DNA of 64,000 nt, taken from contig CAYUZB010000010.1 in the NCBI GenBank assembly GCA_964449565.1, positions 1 to 64,000 on the forward strand, in the 5' to 3' direction. The notes beneath the pieces were generated by a model, which searched no databases, was not told the origin of the DNA, and saw only the letters and a program-made list of their open reading frames with translations. Numbering within the stretch: position 1 is the stretch's first letter; each line of letters opens with the position of its first letter. Made by a program: the position numbers and the translations under genes. The stretch is from Granulosicoccus sp964449565 (GTDB lineage: Bacteria; Pseudomonadota; Gammaproteobacteria; Granulosicoccales; Granulosicoccaceae). Positions 8,652 to 17,385 of this stretch are shown one piece after another.

Positions 8652-9110
8652 TTATGCGTAGGGTTGCTGGACCATGACCTGATCTTGCTGAATCGACACC
8701 GCTTTAACTCGACGTTGATCGATCATGTTCTGCAACGATACACCGCTTAAAAAATGTTCTATCTGTTCACTCAAGCCTTCCCACAAGTCGTGCGTCAGGC
8801 AACGTCCATGGCTATGGCAATTTTCCTTACCAGCACACTGTGTGGCATCAACCGATTCATTGACTGCGCCGATGATTTCTGACACCGCGACCTTGTCCAG
8901 ATCACGTGCAACTCGATATCCACCACCCGGCCCACGTGTACTGGTGACCAGACCGTTCTTGCGCAAGCGTGAAAACAACTGCTCAAGGTATGACAAGGAT
9001 ATTTCCTGTCGTTGGGAAATTTCCGCCAGCGACACTGGACCTTCCTCGGCATGCAGTGCAAGATCCAGCATTGCTGTTACCGCATAACGTCCTTTGGTTG
9101 TCAGTTTCAT
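8652..9110 (-). CDS. iscR: IscR, Rrf2-family Fe-S-sensing regulator
   Basis: A 152-residue Rrf2-type winged-helix protein opening MKLTTKGRYAVTAMLDLALH. The cluster ligands are Cys92, Cys98 and Cys104 (QCAGKENCHSHGRC) with His107 following, the same positions as E. coli IscR. Holo-IscR represses its own operon through type 1 sites. A near-perfect type 1 site lies 82 bp upstream of this start (9192-9216), so autorepression is likely conserved. It is the first gene of isc. Confidence 0.96.
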   Translation of the reverse strand: MKLTTKGRYAVTAMLDLALHAEEGPVSLAEISQRQEISLSYLEQLFSRLRKNGLVTSTRGPGGGYRVARDLDKVAVSEIIGAVNESVDATQCAGKENCHSHGRCLTHDLWEGLSEQIEHFLSGVSLQNMIDQRRVKAVSIQQDQVMVQQPYA

Positions 9111-9191
9111 GGGTTTAACCCGTTCAGATGCTGTCGATTACCGACCCAAAAAAGCCAGCGACATCAAGCGGTGAAGTGGCTCGATCTTCTC

Positions 9192-9216
9192 ATACCTGAC
9201 TAATTTAGTCAAGTAT
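9192..9216 (-). promoter_or_regulatory. IscR type 1 binding site upstream of iscR
   Basis: Read on the minus strand the 25 bases fit the established type 1 consensus: the left part is ATACTTGACTAAAT and the right part is TAGTCAGGTAT, an imperfect palindrome centred on the A/T run. The site lies 82-106 bp before the iscR start codon. TTGACT within it could also serve as a -35 element, so cluster-loaded IscR would occlude RNA polymerase. A well-spaced -10 element is not obvious. Confidence 0.85.
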
Positions 9217-9243
9217 AGTTCCCACCCTGCGAACTCCTCAAAC

Positions 9244-10014
9244 TCAGGAGCTCTCAGTGCCCGTCTTGGCCGTTTTCGCGACACTCGCAGTGCTACTTGA
9301 CGACGCCTGGTTATCGGTGTCCTCTCGAAGACGTATCAACTCCGCTCGTAGTTCAGCAACTTCTTGCTGCAAGGAATCCAGAGCAGACTGCATTGGATCT
9401 TCGGCGATACCGGCGACACCATACGCATCAAAGCCAGTCTGATTGGCCGAATGCTCAGCGCGCATTTCACGCACCAGCTCAAGACAGTTCCCATTTGGGT
9501 TACGGCAGCGAACAATGCGTGCAGGAACCCCCACGACGGTCGCCCCGGCCGGAACTGGATCGAGCACCACGGCATTTGATCCAACACGCGCATCATGGTC
9601 TACCGTAAAGGGCCCCAGAATCTTCGCTCCGGCACCGACCACCACATTGTTGCCCAGTGTCGGATGCCGCTTGCCCTTTTCCGAGCTTCGCCCACCCAGT
9701 GTCACGCCTTGGTAAAGCGTGACGTCATCGCCTATTTCCGCGGTCTCACCAATAACCACACCAGTGCCGTGATCGACGAAGAAGCGACGACCGATTTTCG
9801 CCCCGGGATGAATCTCGATGCCGGTCAGCCAGCGCGCAATATTGCCGAGAAAACGGGCTGGCCAGCGCAAACCGCGCTGCCACAACCAGTGATTACAGCG
9901 ATGCAAGATGACCGCATGGACACCGGAATAGCACGTCAGGACGTCGAAAACGCCGCGCGCCGCCGGGTCCCGTTCAAACACACAGGTTACGTCTTCTTTG
10001 AGTAATTTCCACAT
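9244..10014 (-). CDS. cysE: Serine O-acetyltransferase
   Basis: A 256-residue left-handed beta-helix acetyltransferase. Helical N-terminus MWKLLKEDVTCVFERDPAARG, then hexapeptide repeats from about residue 70 (IHPGAKIGRRFFVDHGTGVVIGETAEIGDD), with the catalytic-type VDHGTGVVIG and GVTLGG motifs. It makes O-acetylserine from serine and acetyl-CoA, the committed step of cysteine synthesis. The C-terminal ~70 residues form a charged, probably coiled-coil tail (LQQEVAELRAELIRLRED) ending in a Ser/Thr-rich stretch. It lies directly upstream of iscR. A stretch at about 10049-10066 resembles one half of an IscR type 1 site, so co-regulation with isc is possible but unproven. Confidence 0.93.
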   Translation of the reverse strand: MWKLLKEDVTCVFERDPAARGVFDVLTCYSGVHAVILHRCNHWLWQRGLRWPARFLGNIARWLTGIEIHPGAKIGRRFFVDHGTGVVIGETAEIGDDVTLYQGVTLGGRSSEKGKRHPTLGNNVVVGAGAKILGPFTVDHDARVGSNAVVLDPVPAGATVVGVPARIVRCRNPNGNCLELVREMRAEHSANQTGFDAYGVAGIAEDPMQSALDSLQQEVAELRAELIRLREDTDNQASSSSTASVAKTAKTGTESS

Positions 10015-10102
10015 AGCAGCAGCCTCAGACCGCCATTTCCTAGTGAATTGGTCAAGTATTATACGCCGATTGCGCGGGATCGTCTAACTTCCCCGCAAAA
10101 GA

Positions 10103-10885
10103 CTATCGGGTTTTAGGATGTTCAACTGAGGTCAGAATTCCCCGAAATATCGACAATTCGTCCTCACTTGGGCGGTTTGACTCAAAATAGCGGCGTAGTC
10201 GCCGGCGCAAATAACGTGGATTGTCCGGGTCAAGAAAGCCGGTGCCAATCATGACCCGATCAAGATGCTCGAAAAAATGCTGCATCTGTTCGCTGGTCGC
10301 AGGCGTTTCTACCACAGCATCAGCATCAGTATTTTCAGATACCGGTTTCCATTTACCAGCCATGCGCTGCGGCGGGCTAAGGGGAACGGATTCGAGCGCT
10401 TGCGACAACTCATAGGCGACCACTTGCACCGCACTGCCTAGATTCAACGACGAGAAATCCGGATTACACGGGATACGCAGCAATCGCGTACATCGATCGA
10501 GTGACTCATTACTGAGACCGGATCGTTCATGACCGAAAACCATTGCAACCGTTTGGGTTTCATCAGCAGCCTTTGCCGAGACGGCAATCTCATCCGCGAT
10601 CTCACGACAGCTGAGCATCGGCACCGATAAATTGCGCGAACGAGCACTGGTTCCAATAACCGCTACACAATCGGCAACCGCCGCATCAAGGCTGTCATGG
10701 CAGACGGCATTTTCCAGAATATCGTTGGCACCCGATGAACGGGCAATCGCCTCGGCCGTGCGATGCGAACAGGCATCTACGAGACGCAATTTGTTGAAAC
10801 CCATGACCTTGATCGCACGTGCAGCCGCGCCGATGTTTCCGGTATGCGTGGTGCCAACCAATACAAAAACTATTTCTACATTCAT
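10103..10885 (-). CDS. trmJ: tRNA (cytidine/uridine-2'-O-)-methyltransferase TrmJ
   Basis: A 260-residue SPOUT-class methyltransferase from the ATG at 10885 (MNVEIVFVLVGTTHTGNIGAAAR); an upstream ATG at 10963 adds unlike residues and runs toward the divergent suhB. The trefoil-knot SAM-binding segments are visible (VFGHERSGLSNE; IPCNPDFSSLNLGSAVQVVAYE). TrmJ methylates the 2'-OH of nucleotide 32 in several tRNAs. The C-terminal ~90 residues (EQMQHFFEHLDRVMIGTGF) are the family's helical extension. Its position upstream of cysE-isc and divergent from suhB is conserved in many gammaproteobacteria. Confidence 0.92.
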   Translation of the reverse strand: MNVEIVFVLVGTTHTGNIGAAARAIKVMGFNKLRLVDACSHRTAEAIARSSGANDILENAVCHDSLDAAVADCVAVIGTSARSRNLSVPMLSCREIADEIAVSAKAADETQTVAMVFGHERSGLSNESLDRCTRLLRIPCNPDFSSLNLGSAVQVVAYELSQALESVPLSPPQRMAGKWKPVSENTDADAVVETPATSEQMQHFFEHLDRVMIGTGFLDPDNPRYLRRRLRRYFESNRPSEDELSIFRGILTSVEHPKTR

Positions 10886-11001
10886 GAAGACGATAATCGC
10901 ACATCTGGCACGTGTATCGATCATTGTGTGCATCTCTGCCAAGCAAGCAAAGGCGTTCGGCATTACACTTGTCGGACTCCTGAACTCGGATTTAATCCCC
11001 T

Positions 11002-11817
11002 ATGCATCCGATGCTGAATATCGGCATCCGAGCAGCCCGCGCTGCCGGTAAAGTCATCACACAAAACTTCGATCGCATGGATAGCGTAAAAATCGATCGC
11101 AAAGGTCGCAACGATCTGGTCACCGAAATTGATCGCCACGCCGAAGCTGAAATCCTTAGCATTCTGCAGCGCTCGTTCCCTGATCATGCTTGCCTGTGTG
11201 AAGAATCAGGTTTGGTCGGCAAGGAAGATGCTGAGTATCAATGGGTCATCGACCCTCTGGACGGGACCATGAACTTCATTCATGGCCTGCCACACTTCTG
11301 TGTGTCGATTGCCCTGAAGCAAAAGGGCAAGCTTTATCAAGCGGTCATCTACGATCCGATGCGCCAGGAATTGTTCACGGCCAGCCGTGGTGAAGGCGCC
11401 TTCCTCGATGGCAAGCGCTTGCGCGTCGCGCAAACCAAACAACTGGCAGACGCTTTACTCGGCACCGGGTTTCCCTATCGACCGGGTCAGGATCTTGATT
11501 TCTACCAACGCACCAGTCGGCATTACACCGAACGGGCAGCCGGCATCAGACGCCTTGGTTCAGCTGCATTAGATCTCGCCTATGTAGCGGCCGGCCGGCT
11601 CGATGGCACCTGGCTTTCCGGGCTACAAGCCTGGGATCTTGCGGCTGGTGGACTCATCGTGCGTGAAGCGGGCGGTCTTTTGAATGATTTTGATGCCGGT
11701 GATGACTGGATGACCCGTGGTGAGGTCATTGCTGCAACACCAAAAGTGCATCATCAGATGATCGAGGTCATGAAACCTTTGTCTGCTGCGCGCAAGAAGA
11801 TAGCAAGCCCAAGCTGA
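11002..11817 (+). CDS. suhB: SuhB, inositol-1-monophosphatase family protein
   Basis: A 271-residue member of the Mg-dependent phosphatase superfamily. Metal-binding motifs are CEESG near residue 70, the signature WVIDPLDGTMNF and the second motif WDLAAGGLIVREAGG. In E. coli SuhB also binds NusA and takes part in rRNA antitermination; this protein probably does so as well, though that cannot be read from sequence. It is divergent from trmJ and convergent with secF, with only two bases between stops. Confidence 0.94.
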   Translation: MHPMLNIGIRAARAAGKVITQNFDRMDSVKIDRKGRNDLVTEIDRHAEAEILSILQRSFPDHACLCEESGLVGKEDAEYQWVIDPLDGTMNFIHGLPHFCVSIALKQKGKLYQAVIYDPMRQELFTASRGEGAFLDGKRLRVAQTKQLADALLGTGFPYRPGQDLDFYQRTSRHYTERAAGIRRLGSAALDLAYVAAGRLDGTWLSGLQAWDLAAGGLIVREAGGLLNDFDAGDDWMTRGEVIAATPKVHHQMIEVMKPLSAARKKIASPS

Positions 11818-11819
11818 TC

Positions 11820-12758
11820 TCAGGGCGTTGACTCCAGATCAGCGCCTTCTTTCTCAACCGGCATCAGATCTTCTTTGGTAATGCCAAGCCGTAGTACGGA
11901 GACACTGGCGACAAAAATTGATGAATAGGTACCGACAACAACACCAATAATCAGCGCAAGTGCAAACCCGTTGATAATCTTGCCACCGAACAGAAACAAG
12001 GAAAACAATACCAGTAAGGTCGTCAATGATGTAATGACCGTGCGCGACAAGGTCTGGTTGATCGACACGTTCATGACTTCAGCCGGCGTTTCACTTCTAA
12101 GCAGCAGAAAATTCTCACGGATGCGGTCAAACACCACAATCGTGTCATTCAGTGAGTAACCGATAACGGCAAGGATCGCGGCAAGAATTGTCAAATCAAA
12201 CTCAATCTGGAACAGCGCAAAGATACCCACCGTGATAATGACGTCATGCACCAGCGCCAACACCGAGCCCACCGAAAATTTCTTTTCAAATCGAAACCAG
12301 ATATAAACAACAATAAAGAAAAGCGCAGTAAGGACAGCGATACCACCCTTCTCGCGTAATTCTTCACCTACCTGCGGCCCAACGAATTCGACACGCCGTA
12401 TGGAGATCGGCGAATCACTGACACTATCGAGAACGCGTAACACCTCAGTACTGACGTCGGCGCTCGACAAGTCCTCACGCGGCGCCATGCGTATCAGAAC
12501 ATCGGTGCTCTTGCCGAAGGTCTGGACTTGCGAATCCGGCATTTCGGCGGCTGCCATCGCGCCACGAATGGTTTCAAGATTCGGTGCTTGCTCATAGCCC
12601 ACTTCGATCGTGTAGCCACCCGTGAAGTCGACACCGAAATTCATGCCACGAATCAGGATCGCCAGTAGCGAGATCACAATCAGCGCACTGGACAGGATCA
12701 TTGCCTCGCGTTGGCGACCAATGAAATCTATCGAGGAATTTTTGATCAGGTTTCGCAT
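11820..12758 (-). CDS. secF: Protein translocase subunit SecF
   Basis: A 312-residue inner-membrane protein with the SecF arrangement: one N-terminal membrane helix, a periplasmic domain opening GMNFGVDFTGGYTIEVGYEQ, and a block of five helices with the conserved IGYSLNDTIVVFDRIREN motif. With SecD and YajC it uses the proton gradient to help complete preprotein export. It is directly downstream of secD (14 bases). A C-terminal extension ends EKEGADLESTP. Confidence 0.95.
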   Translation of the reverse strand: MRNLIKNSSIDFIGRQREAMILSSALIVISLLAILIRGMNFGVDFTGGYTIEVGYEQAPNLETIRGAMAAAEMPDSQVQTFGKSTDVLIRMAPREDLSSADVSTEVLRVLDSVSDSPISIRRVEFVGPQVGEELREKGGIAVLTALFFIVVYIWFRFEKKFSVGSVLALVHDVIITVGIFALFQIEFDLTILAAILAVIGYSLNDTIVVFDRIRENFLLLRSETPAEVMNVSINQTLSRTVITSLTTLLVLFSLFLFGGKIINGFALALIIGVVVGTYSSIFVASVSVLRLGITKEDLMPVEKEGADLESTP

Positions 12759-12772
12759 GATGTCATCCAGTC

Positions 12773-14590
12773 TTAAATCGGCAAGGTGTCACGGCGACGC
12801 CCACCAAAGATGGCGTTGACCAGAATTCGAGAGCCAAAGATGGCGGTGAACATCGACGTCAGTATGCCAATACACAAGGTGATGGCAAACCCTTTGATCG
12901 GCCCGGTACCCATGCTGAAAAGCACAACCGCCGCGATCAGTGTCGTGACGTTCGCATCGGCGATCGTGACAAACGCCTTATCATAGCCGCGAGAGATCGC
13001 CGCTTGTACGCCACTGCCTGCTCTGAGTTCTTCACGTATGCGCTCGAAGATCAATACATTGGCATCTACCGCCATACCGGTCGTCAATACGATCCCCGCT
13101 ATGCCGGGTAAGGTCAGCGTTGCTTGCAAGACGCCCAGAACAGCAATAATCAGAATGACATTGATGACCAGTGCAGCCCCGGCGATAAGCCCGAAAACCC
13201 GATAGTAGAAGGCCATGAAAACCAATACCAGGGCAAGACCGACCAGCGCGGACAGAAAACCCTGACGAATATTGTCCTTACCGAGGCTCGGGCCAATCGT
13301 TCGCTCTTCCACAATCTGCACTGGCGCTTTGAGTGCACCCGCACGCAGCAGCAAGGCGAGCCGTGATGCTTCTTCCGAACCCAATCCGGTTGTCTGGAAA
13401 TTGTGGCTGAGCACATCACGAATCGTTGCCACACTGATGACCTCTTCGGTCTTGGTGGTTGTCTTGATGGTTTCACCATTGACGACGCGGGTGTCAAGAC
13501 GGTTTTCAATATAGACAACGGCCATCGGGTTACCGACATTGTCTTCTGTGACTTCACGCATACGTCGCGCACCCTTGTTATCGAGCGTCACGCTGACATT
13601 GGGGGTTTGCGTTTGTTGATCGATACCCGCGCGAGCGCTTTTGATCTGATCGCCGGTCACGATAATATCGCGACTGAGGCTAACCGTTGAACCATCGTCC
13701 CGCCGTTTATAAGTACGCGAATCTGATCCGCTGGTTGCCAGTCGATATTCGAGCGTTGCCGTCGCCCCAAGAATTTCTTTCGCCTGAACGGTGTCCTGAA
13801 CACCCGGGAGTTGAACCACGATGCGTTCCAGACCTTGCTGCTGAATAACGGGCTCGGAGACACCGAGCTCGTTTACACGATTGCGCAGGGTTACGATATT
13901 TTGCTGCAAGGCAGCACGCCGTTCGGTATCTGCTGCGAGCTCGGTCAGATTAGCCTCGATGTAGGCAAACTCGCCTTCCTCTCGGGTCGAAAAGTCAAGG
14001 TCAAAGCCATCGACGCCAAAGGCACGATACATCTTGTCGCGACTGGCCTCGTCGCGAAACCGCGCGACCAGTTGCCCATCCTTGTGAACGATGGATGTGC
14101 CACGCATTTTTTCTGCGCGAACCTGACTCTTCCAATCGGCGATAAAGCGCTCTTCAGCTGTATCGATTGCCGACGACATATCCACTTCCATCAGGAAATG
14201 AACGCCGCCGCGCAGATCCAGGCCAAGAAACATCGGAGCGGCAATCTTGCGCAGCCACTCCGGACTTGCGGGAACCAGATTCAACGACGTGATGAAGGTG
14301 CCGCGATCAAGCGACTCTGCGAGTAGATCTCGAGCCTTGATCTGCTCATCTTCACTGGCAAACAGCACATAAGCACGACCATCTTCGGTGCGAACTTCTG
14401 CGTCGCCATAACCGGCCGTTCTGACCGCTTGACGGATCACGTCGATATTTTCTGGTCGCAGGTCACCACCACGCGCAGAGATCTGTACCGCCGGGTCGCT
14501 GCCAAAGATATTCGGCAGCGCGTAAAGCAGACCGGTAATCAGTACCACTGCCAGGAGCAGTACTTTCCAAAGTGCGTTGGTATTGGTCAT
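12773..14590 (-). CDS. secD: Protein translocase subunit SecD
   Basis: A 605-residue inner-membrane RND-type protein. It has an N-terminal helix, a large periplasmic P1 region with GLDLRGGVHFLMEVD, and a C-terminal bundle of membrane helices with the conserved GMAVDANVLIFERIREELR motif involved in proton transfer. It forms the SecDF-YajC complex. It lies between yajC and secF. Length and motif order are normal. Confidence 0.96.
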   Translation of the reverse strand: MTNTNALWKVLLLAVVLITGLLYALPNIFGSDPAVQISARGGDLRPENIDVIRQAVRTAGYGDAEVRTEDGRAYVLFASEDEQIKARDLLAESLDRGTFITSLNLVPASPEWLRKIAAPMFLGLDLRGGVHFLMEVDMSSAIDTAEERFIADWKSQVRAEKMRGTSIVHKDGQLVARFRDEASRDKMYRAFGVDGFDLDFSTREEGEFAYIEANLTELAADTERRAALQQNIVTLRNRVNELGVSEPVIQQQGLERIVVQLPGVQDTVQAKEILGATATLEYRLATSGSDSRTYKRRDDGSTVSLSRDIIVTGDQIKSARAGIDQQTQTPNVSVTLDNKGARRMREVTEDNVGNPMAVVYIENRLDTRVVNGETIKTTTKTEEVISVATIRDVLSHNFQTTGLGSEEASRLALLLRAGALKAPVQIVEERTIGPSLGKDNIRQGFLSALVGLALVLVFMAFYYRVFGLIAGAALVINVILIIAVLGVLQATLTLPGIAGIVLTTGMAVDANVLIFERIREELRAGSGVQAAISRGYDKAFVTIADANVTTLIAAVVLFSMGTGPIKGFAITLCIGILTSMFTAIFGSRILVNAIFGGRRRDTLPI

Positions 14591-14628
14591 ACGAATTGAC
14601 TACGCCAGAAAAAGTTTATACAAATGGA

Positions 14629-14952
14629 TCAAACGGCCTTCAAGGTACCGGACGGCAGGAGCGCCGCGATTGACGGCTTTTGCACATTGACCTCAACAGA
14701 CTCGGCAACTCGAATCGTGATGAATGCATCGCCAACATTGGTAATCGTGCCCCCGAGTCCGCCGTTAGTGACTACCTCATCGCCCTTTTTCAAGGCTTCG
14801 ATCATTTGTCTGTGTTCTTTCATGCGTTTTTGTTGCGGTCGAATCATCAAAAAATACAGAATCGGCAACATCAGGAACAACGGCAAAAGACCCGCTAAGG
14901 GGCTGGCGCCTCCGGCGCTCTGGGCGTAGGCATTGCTGATGAAAAAATCCAT
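14629..14952 (-). CDS. yajC: YajC, preprotein translocase accessory subunit
   Basis: A 107-residue protein with one membrane helix (LLPLFLMLPILYFLMIRPQQKRMKEH) followed by a cytoplasmic domain containing LKKGDEVVTNGGLGGTI, the YajC signature. It associates with SecD and SecF. It is the first gene of the yajC-secD-secF group and lies downstream of tgt, the usual queA-tgt-yajC-secD-secF order. Confidence 0.95.
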   Translation of the reverse strand: MDFFISNAYAQSAGGASPLAGLLPLFLMLPILYFLMIRPQQKRMKEHRQMIEALKKGDEVVTNGGLGGTITNVGDAFITIRVAESVEVNVQKPSIAALLPSGTLKAV

Positions 14953-15040
14953 GGTGAGGTCTCTCGTCGGGGTCTCAGGGACAGGTTAAGTCAACCCCTT
15001 ATTATGCCACAGGGAGTGTCGAGCAAAGCGCCGGCAAGTG

Positions 15041-16156
15041 TCAGTCGGACGACGCTCGCCGAGCTGCGAAATCCTGCTGGAACTCGGCAAACTTTCCCGC
15101 TTCAATCGACGCCCTGATCTCTGACATCAGTTTTTGATAATAGTGCAGGTTGTGCAATGTATTGAGCCGAGAGCCGAGAATTTCACCGCATTTGGACAGG
15201 TGATAAAGATAGGCGCGGCTATAGTTTTTACAGGTGTAGCAGCTGCAAGATTCGTCAATCGGCCGCGTATCAGTGCGGAACCTGGCATTGCGCAGTCGCA
15301 GATCCCCTCTTGCCGTGTAGATATAATCATTGCGCGCATTACGCGTGGGCAAAACGCAGTCGAACATATCAATGCCCCGCGCGACCGATGCGACGATATC
15401 CTCGGGTTTGCCGACACCCATCAAATAGCGGGGGCGGTCATCGGGCAGAAACGGGACGGTATCCTCCAGCACCTGATCGCGCAGGCTTTTCTCCTCACCG
15501 ACGGCGAGGCCGCCAACCGCATATCCGGGAAATCCGATAGCGACCAGTGCCTCGCTCGAGGCCTTGCGTAGATCCGCATACATACCGCCCTGCACGATGC
15601 CAAACAAGGCGTTGGTATTGCCGAGTTCATCATGAGCATCGCGACAACGCTGTGCCCAACGCATGGACAATTCCATCGAGCTCGCGGCCTCATCGCGCGT
15701 CGCCGGGTAAGGCGTACATTCATCAAAGGCCATGACGATATCCGACCCCAGAGCGGCCTGAATACGCATGGATTCCTCAGGGTTCAAGAAGACTTCGGAA
15801 CCATCAACCGGGGAGCGGAACTTGACTCCCGACTCGTCAATCTTGCGCAACTTGGCGAGGCTAAAGACCTGAAAACCACCCGAGTCGGTCAGAATTGGCC
15901 CTGACCAATGCATGAAATCGTGCAAGTCGCCGTGCGCCTGGATGATCTCGGTGCCGGGGCGCAACCACAGATGAAAGGTATTGCCGAGCAGAATCTCTGC
16001 CCCGATGCCGCGCACTTCTTCCGGGGTCACGGATTTTACCGTGCCATAGGTGCCGACCGGCATGAAGGCAGGCGTTTGCACGCTACCACGATCAAATTCA
16101 AGCTGCCCGCGTCGCGCCACACCATCGTTGGCAATCTTGGTAAAACGCATACTCAC
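15041..16156 (-). CDS. tgt: tRNA-guanine transglycosylase
   Basis: A 371-residue TIM-barrel enzyme that exchanges guanine-34 for preQ1 in tRNAs with GUN anticodons. The nucleophile region is TDSGGFQVFSL, the second aspartate region FDCVLPTRNARN, and the zinc site is CSCYTCKNYSRAYLYHL. Its start overlaps the end of queA by four bases (ATGA), indicating translational coupling of two consecutive queuosine steps. Length is standard. Confidence 0.96.
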   Translation of the reverse strand: MSMRFTKIANDGVARRGQLEFDRGSVQTPAFMPVGTYGTVKSVTPEEVRGIGAEILLGNTFHLWLRPGTEIIQAHGDLHDFMHWSGPILTDSGGFQVFSLAKLRKIDESGVKFRSPVDGSEVFLNPEESMRIQAALGSDIVMAFDECTPYPATRDEAASSMELSMRWAQRCRDAHDELGNTNALFGIVQGGMYADLRKASSEALVAIGFPGYAVGGLAVGEEKSLRDQVLEDTVPFLPDDRPRYLMGVGKPEDIVASVARGIDMFDCVLPTRNARNDYIYTARGDLRLRNARFRTDTRPIDESCSCYTCKNYSRAYLYHLSKCGEILGSRLNTLHNLHYYQKLMSEIRASIEAGKFAEFQQDFAARRASSD

Positions 16157-17268
16157 AGACGGACTCCAGGTTGTGGCCAGACCAGCATCGCATCACCGTA
16201 ACTGAAAAAGCGATACCGCTCTTCGATGGCTAGCCGATAAGCGGCCATCGTATTGTCATAACCGGCAAACGCCGACACCAACATCAACAAGGTTGATTCG
16301 GGTAGATGAAAGTTGGTGATCATGCCGTCAACAACATGAAATTTCGAGCCCGGTGTCAGGAACAATCGAGTCTCCCCGGTGTAGGGTTTCAAGTGTCCAT
16401 CATGAGCGGCAGCGACGGCTTCAAGTGTTCTGACACTGGTGGTACCGACCGCGATGATGCGACCACCCTGCTTCCGAGTGTCAGCAATTTCCGTAACCGT
16501 TGCGGCGTCGATGCTGATGCGCTCCGGATGCATGATGTGATCCGCAGGATCATCAACACGCATGGGCTGAAAGGTGCCAGCCCCTACATGCAGCGTAATA
16601 TGGCTTGTCTCAACCCGGCACTGTTGCAGCGCAGCGAACAATGACTCGTCAAAATGCAGACCTGCAGTCGGTGCCGCAACCGCACCCGGCACCGAGGCGT
16701 AAACAGTTTGATAGCGATGCGTGTCGGTAGTATCAGCCGCTCGCTCTATATAAGGTGGCAGCGGTACCTCTCCATAGAGCTGAATGAAATCATACACAGA
16801 CCGATCGGCATCGCTGGCGACCAGTTCAAACAGATCATCCTGCCGTCCAAGGACTTCTGCTTGCAGCTGTTCTTCAGAATTCGGTTCGGATCCACTTTTA
16901 TTGACTCCATGCAACATGATCGAGGAACCCGGTCGTGGAGATTTGCTGGCGCGAATCTTTGCCAATACACGACCCTCTGACAACACCCTCTCAAGCATCA
17001 ATTCCAATTGCCCACCCGTGGATTTGTGCCCATGGATGCGAGCGCGGATCACTTGAGTATTATTGAAAACCAGCCGATCGCCGGCGCGCAACAACGACGG
17101 CAACTCGGTGAACTGGCGATGATCAGTCTTTGCGCCGTCGAGTACCAACAAACGACTGGCACTGCGAGACTCCAAAGCGGTCTGTGCAATGAGTTGCTTG
17201 GGAAGGTCGAAGGCGAAATCGCTGCGTTTCAATGGAGGCTGTAACAGATGACGTGTGGCAACGGACAA
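16153..17268 (-). CDS. queA: QueA, SAM:tRNA ribosyltransferase-isomerase
   Basis: A 371-residue enzyme that transfers and isomerises the ribosyl group of SAM onto preQ1-modified tRNA to give epoxyqueuosine. Family stretches include KRSDFAFDLPKQLIAQ near the start, RLVFNNTQVIRARI, GAVAAPTAGLHFDESL, LHVGAGTFQPMRVDD and NFHLPESTLLMLVSAF. The ATG at 17268 places about 13 residues before the family's usual start region (KRSDF), so the true start may be slightly downstream. It is first in the queA-tgt-yajC-secDF run. Confidence 0.95.
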   Translation of the reverse strand: MSVATRHLLQPPLKRSDFAFDLPKQLIAQTALESRSASRLLVLDGAKTDHRQFTELPSLLRAGDRLVFNNTQVIRARIHGHKSTGGQLELMLERVLSEGRVLAKIRASKSPRPGSSIMLHGVNKSGSEPNSEEQLQAEVLGRQDDLFELVASDADRSVYDFIQLYGEVPLPPYIERAADTTDTHRYQTVYASVPGAVAAPTAGLHFDESLFAALQQCRVETSHITLHVGAGTFQPMRVDDPADHIMHPERISIDAATVTEIADTRKQGGRIIAVGTTSVRTLEAVAAAHDGHLKPYTGETRLFLTPGSKFHVVDGMITNFHLPESTLLMLVSAFAGYDNTMAAYRLAIEERYRFFSYGDAMLVWPQPGVRL

Positions 17269-17385
17269 TAGTAACGCGTTGATGCTAAAAATTGATTGCT
17301 GTTAATTCGAGCCAGGATGTATAGAAGAAGGCATAAAGGGGCTTAACGCGTGACTCGCGTGACTAAATATTGCGACCTTTGCTAC

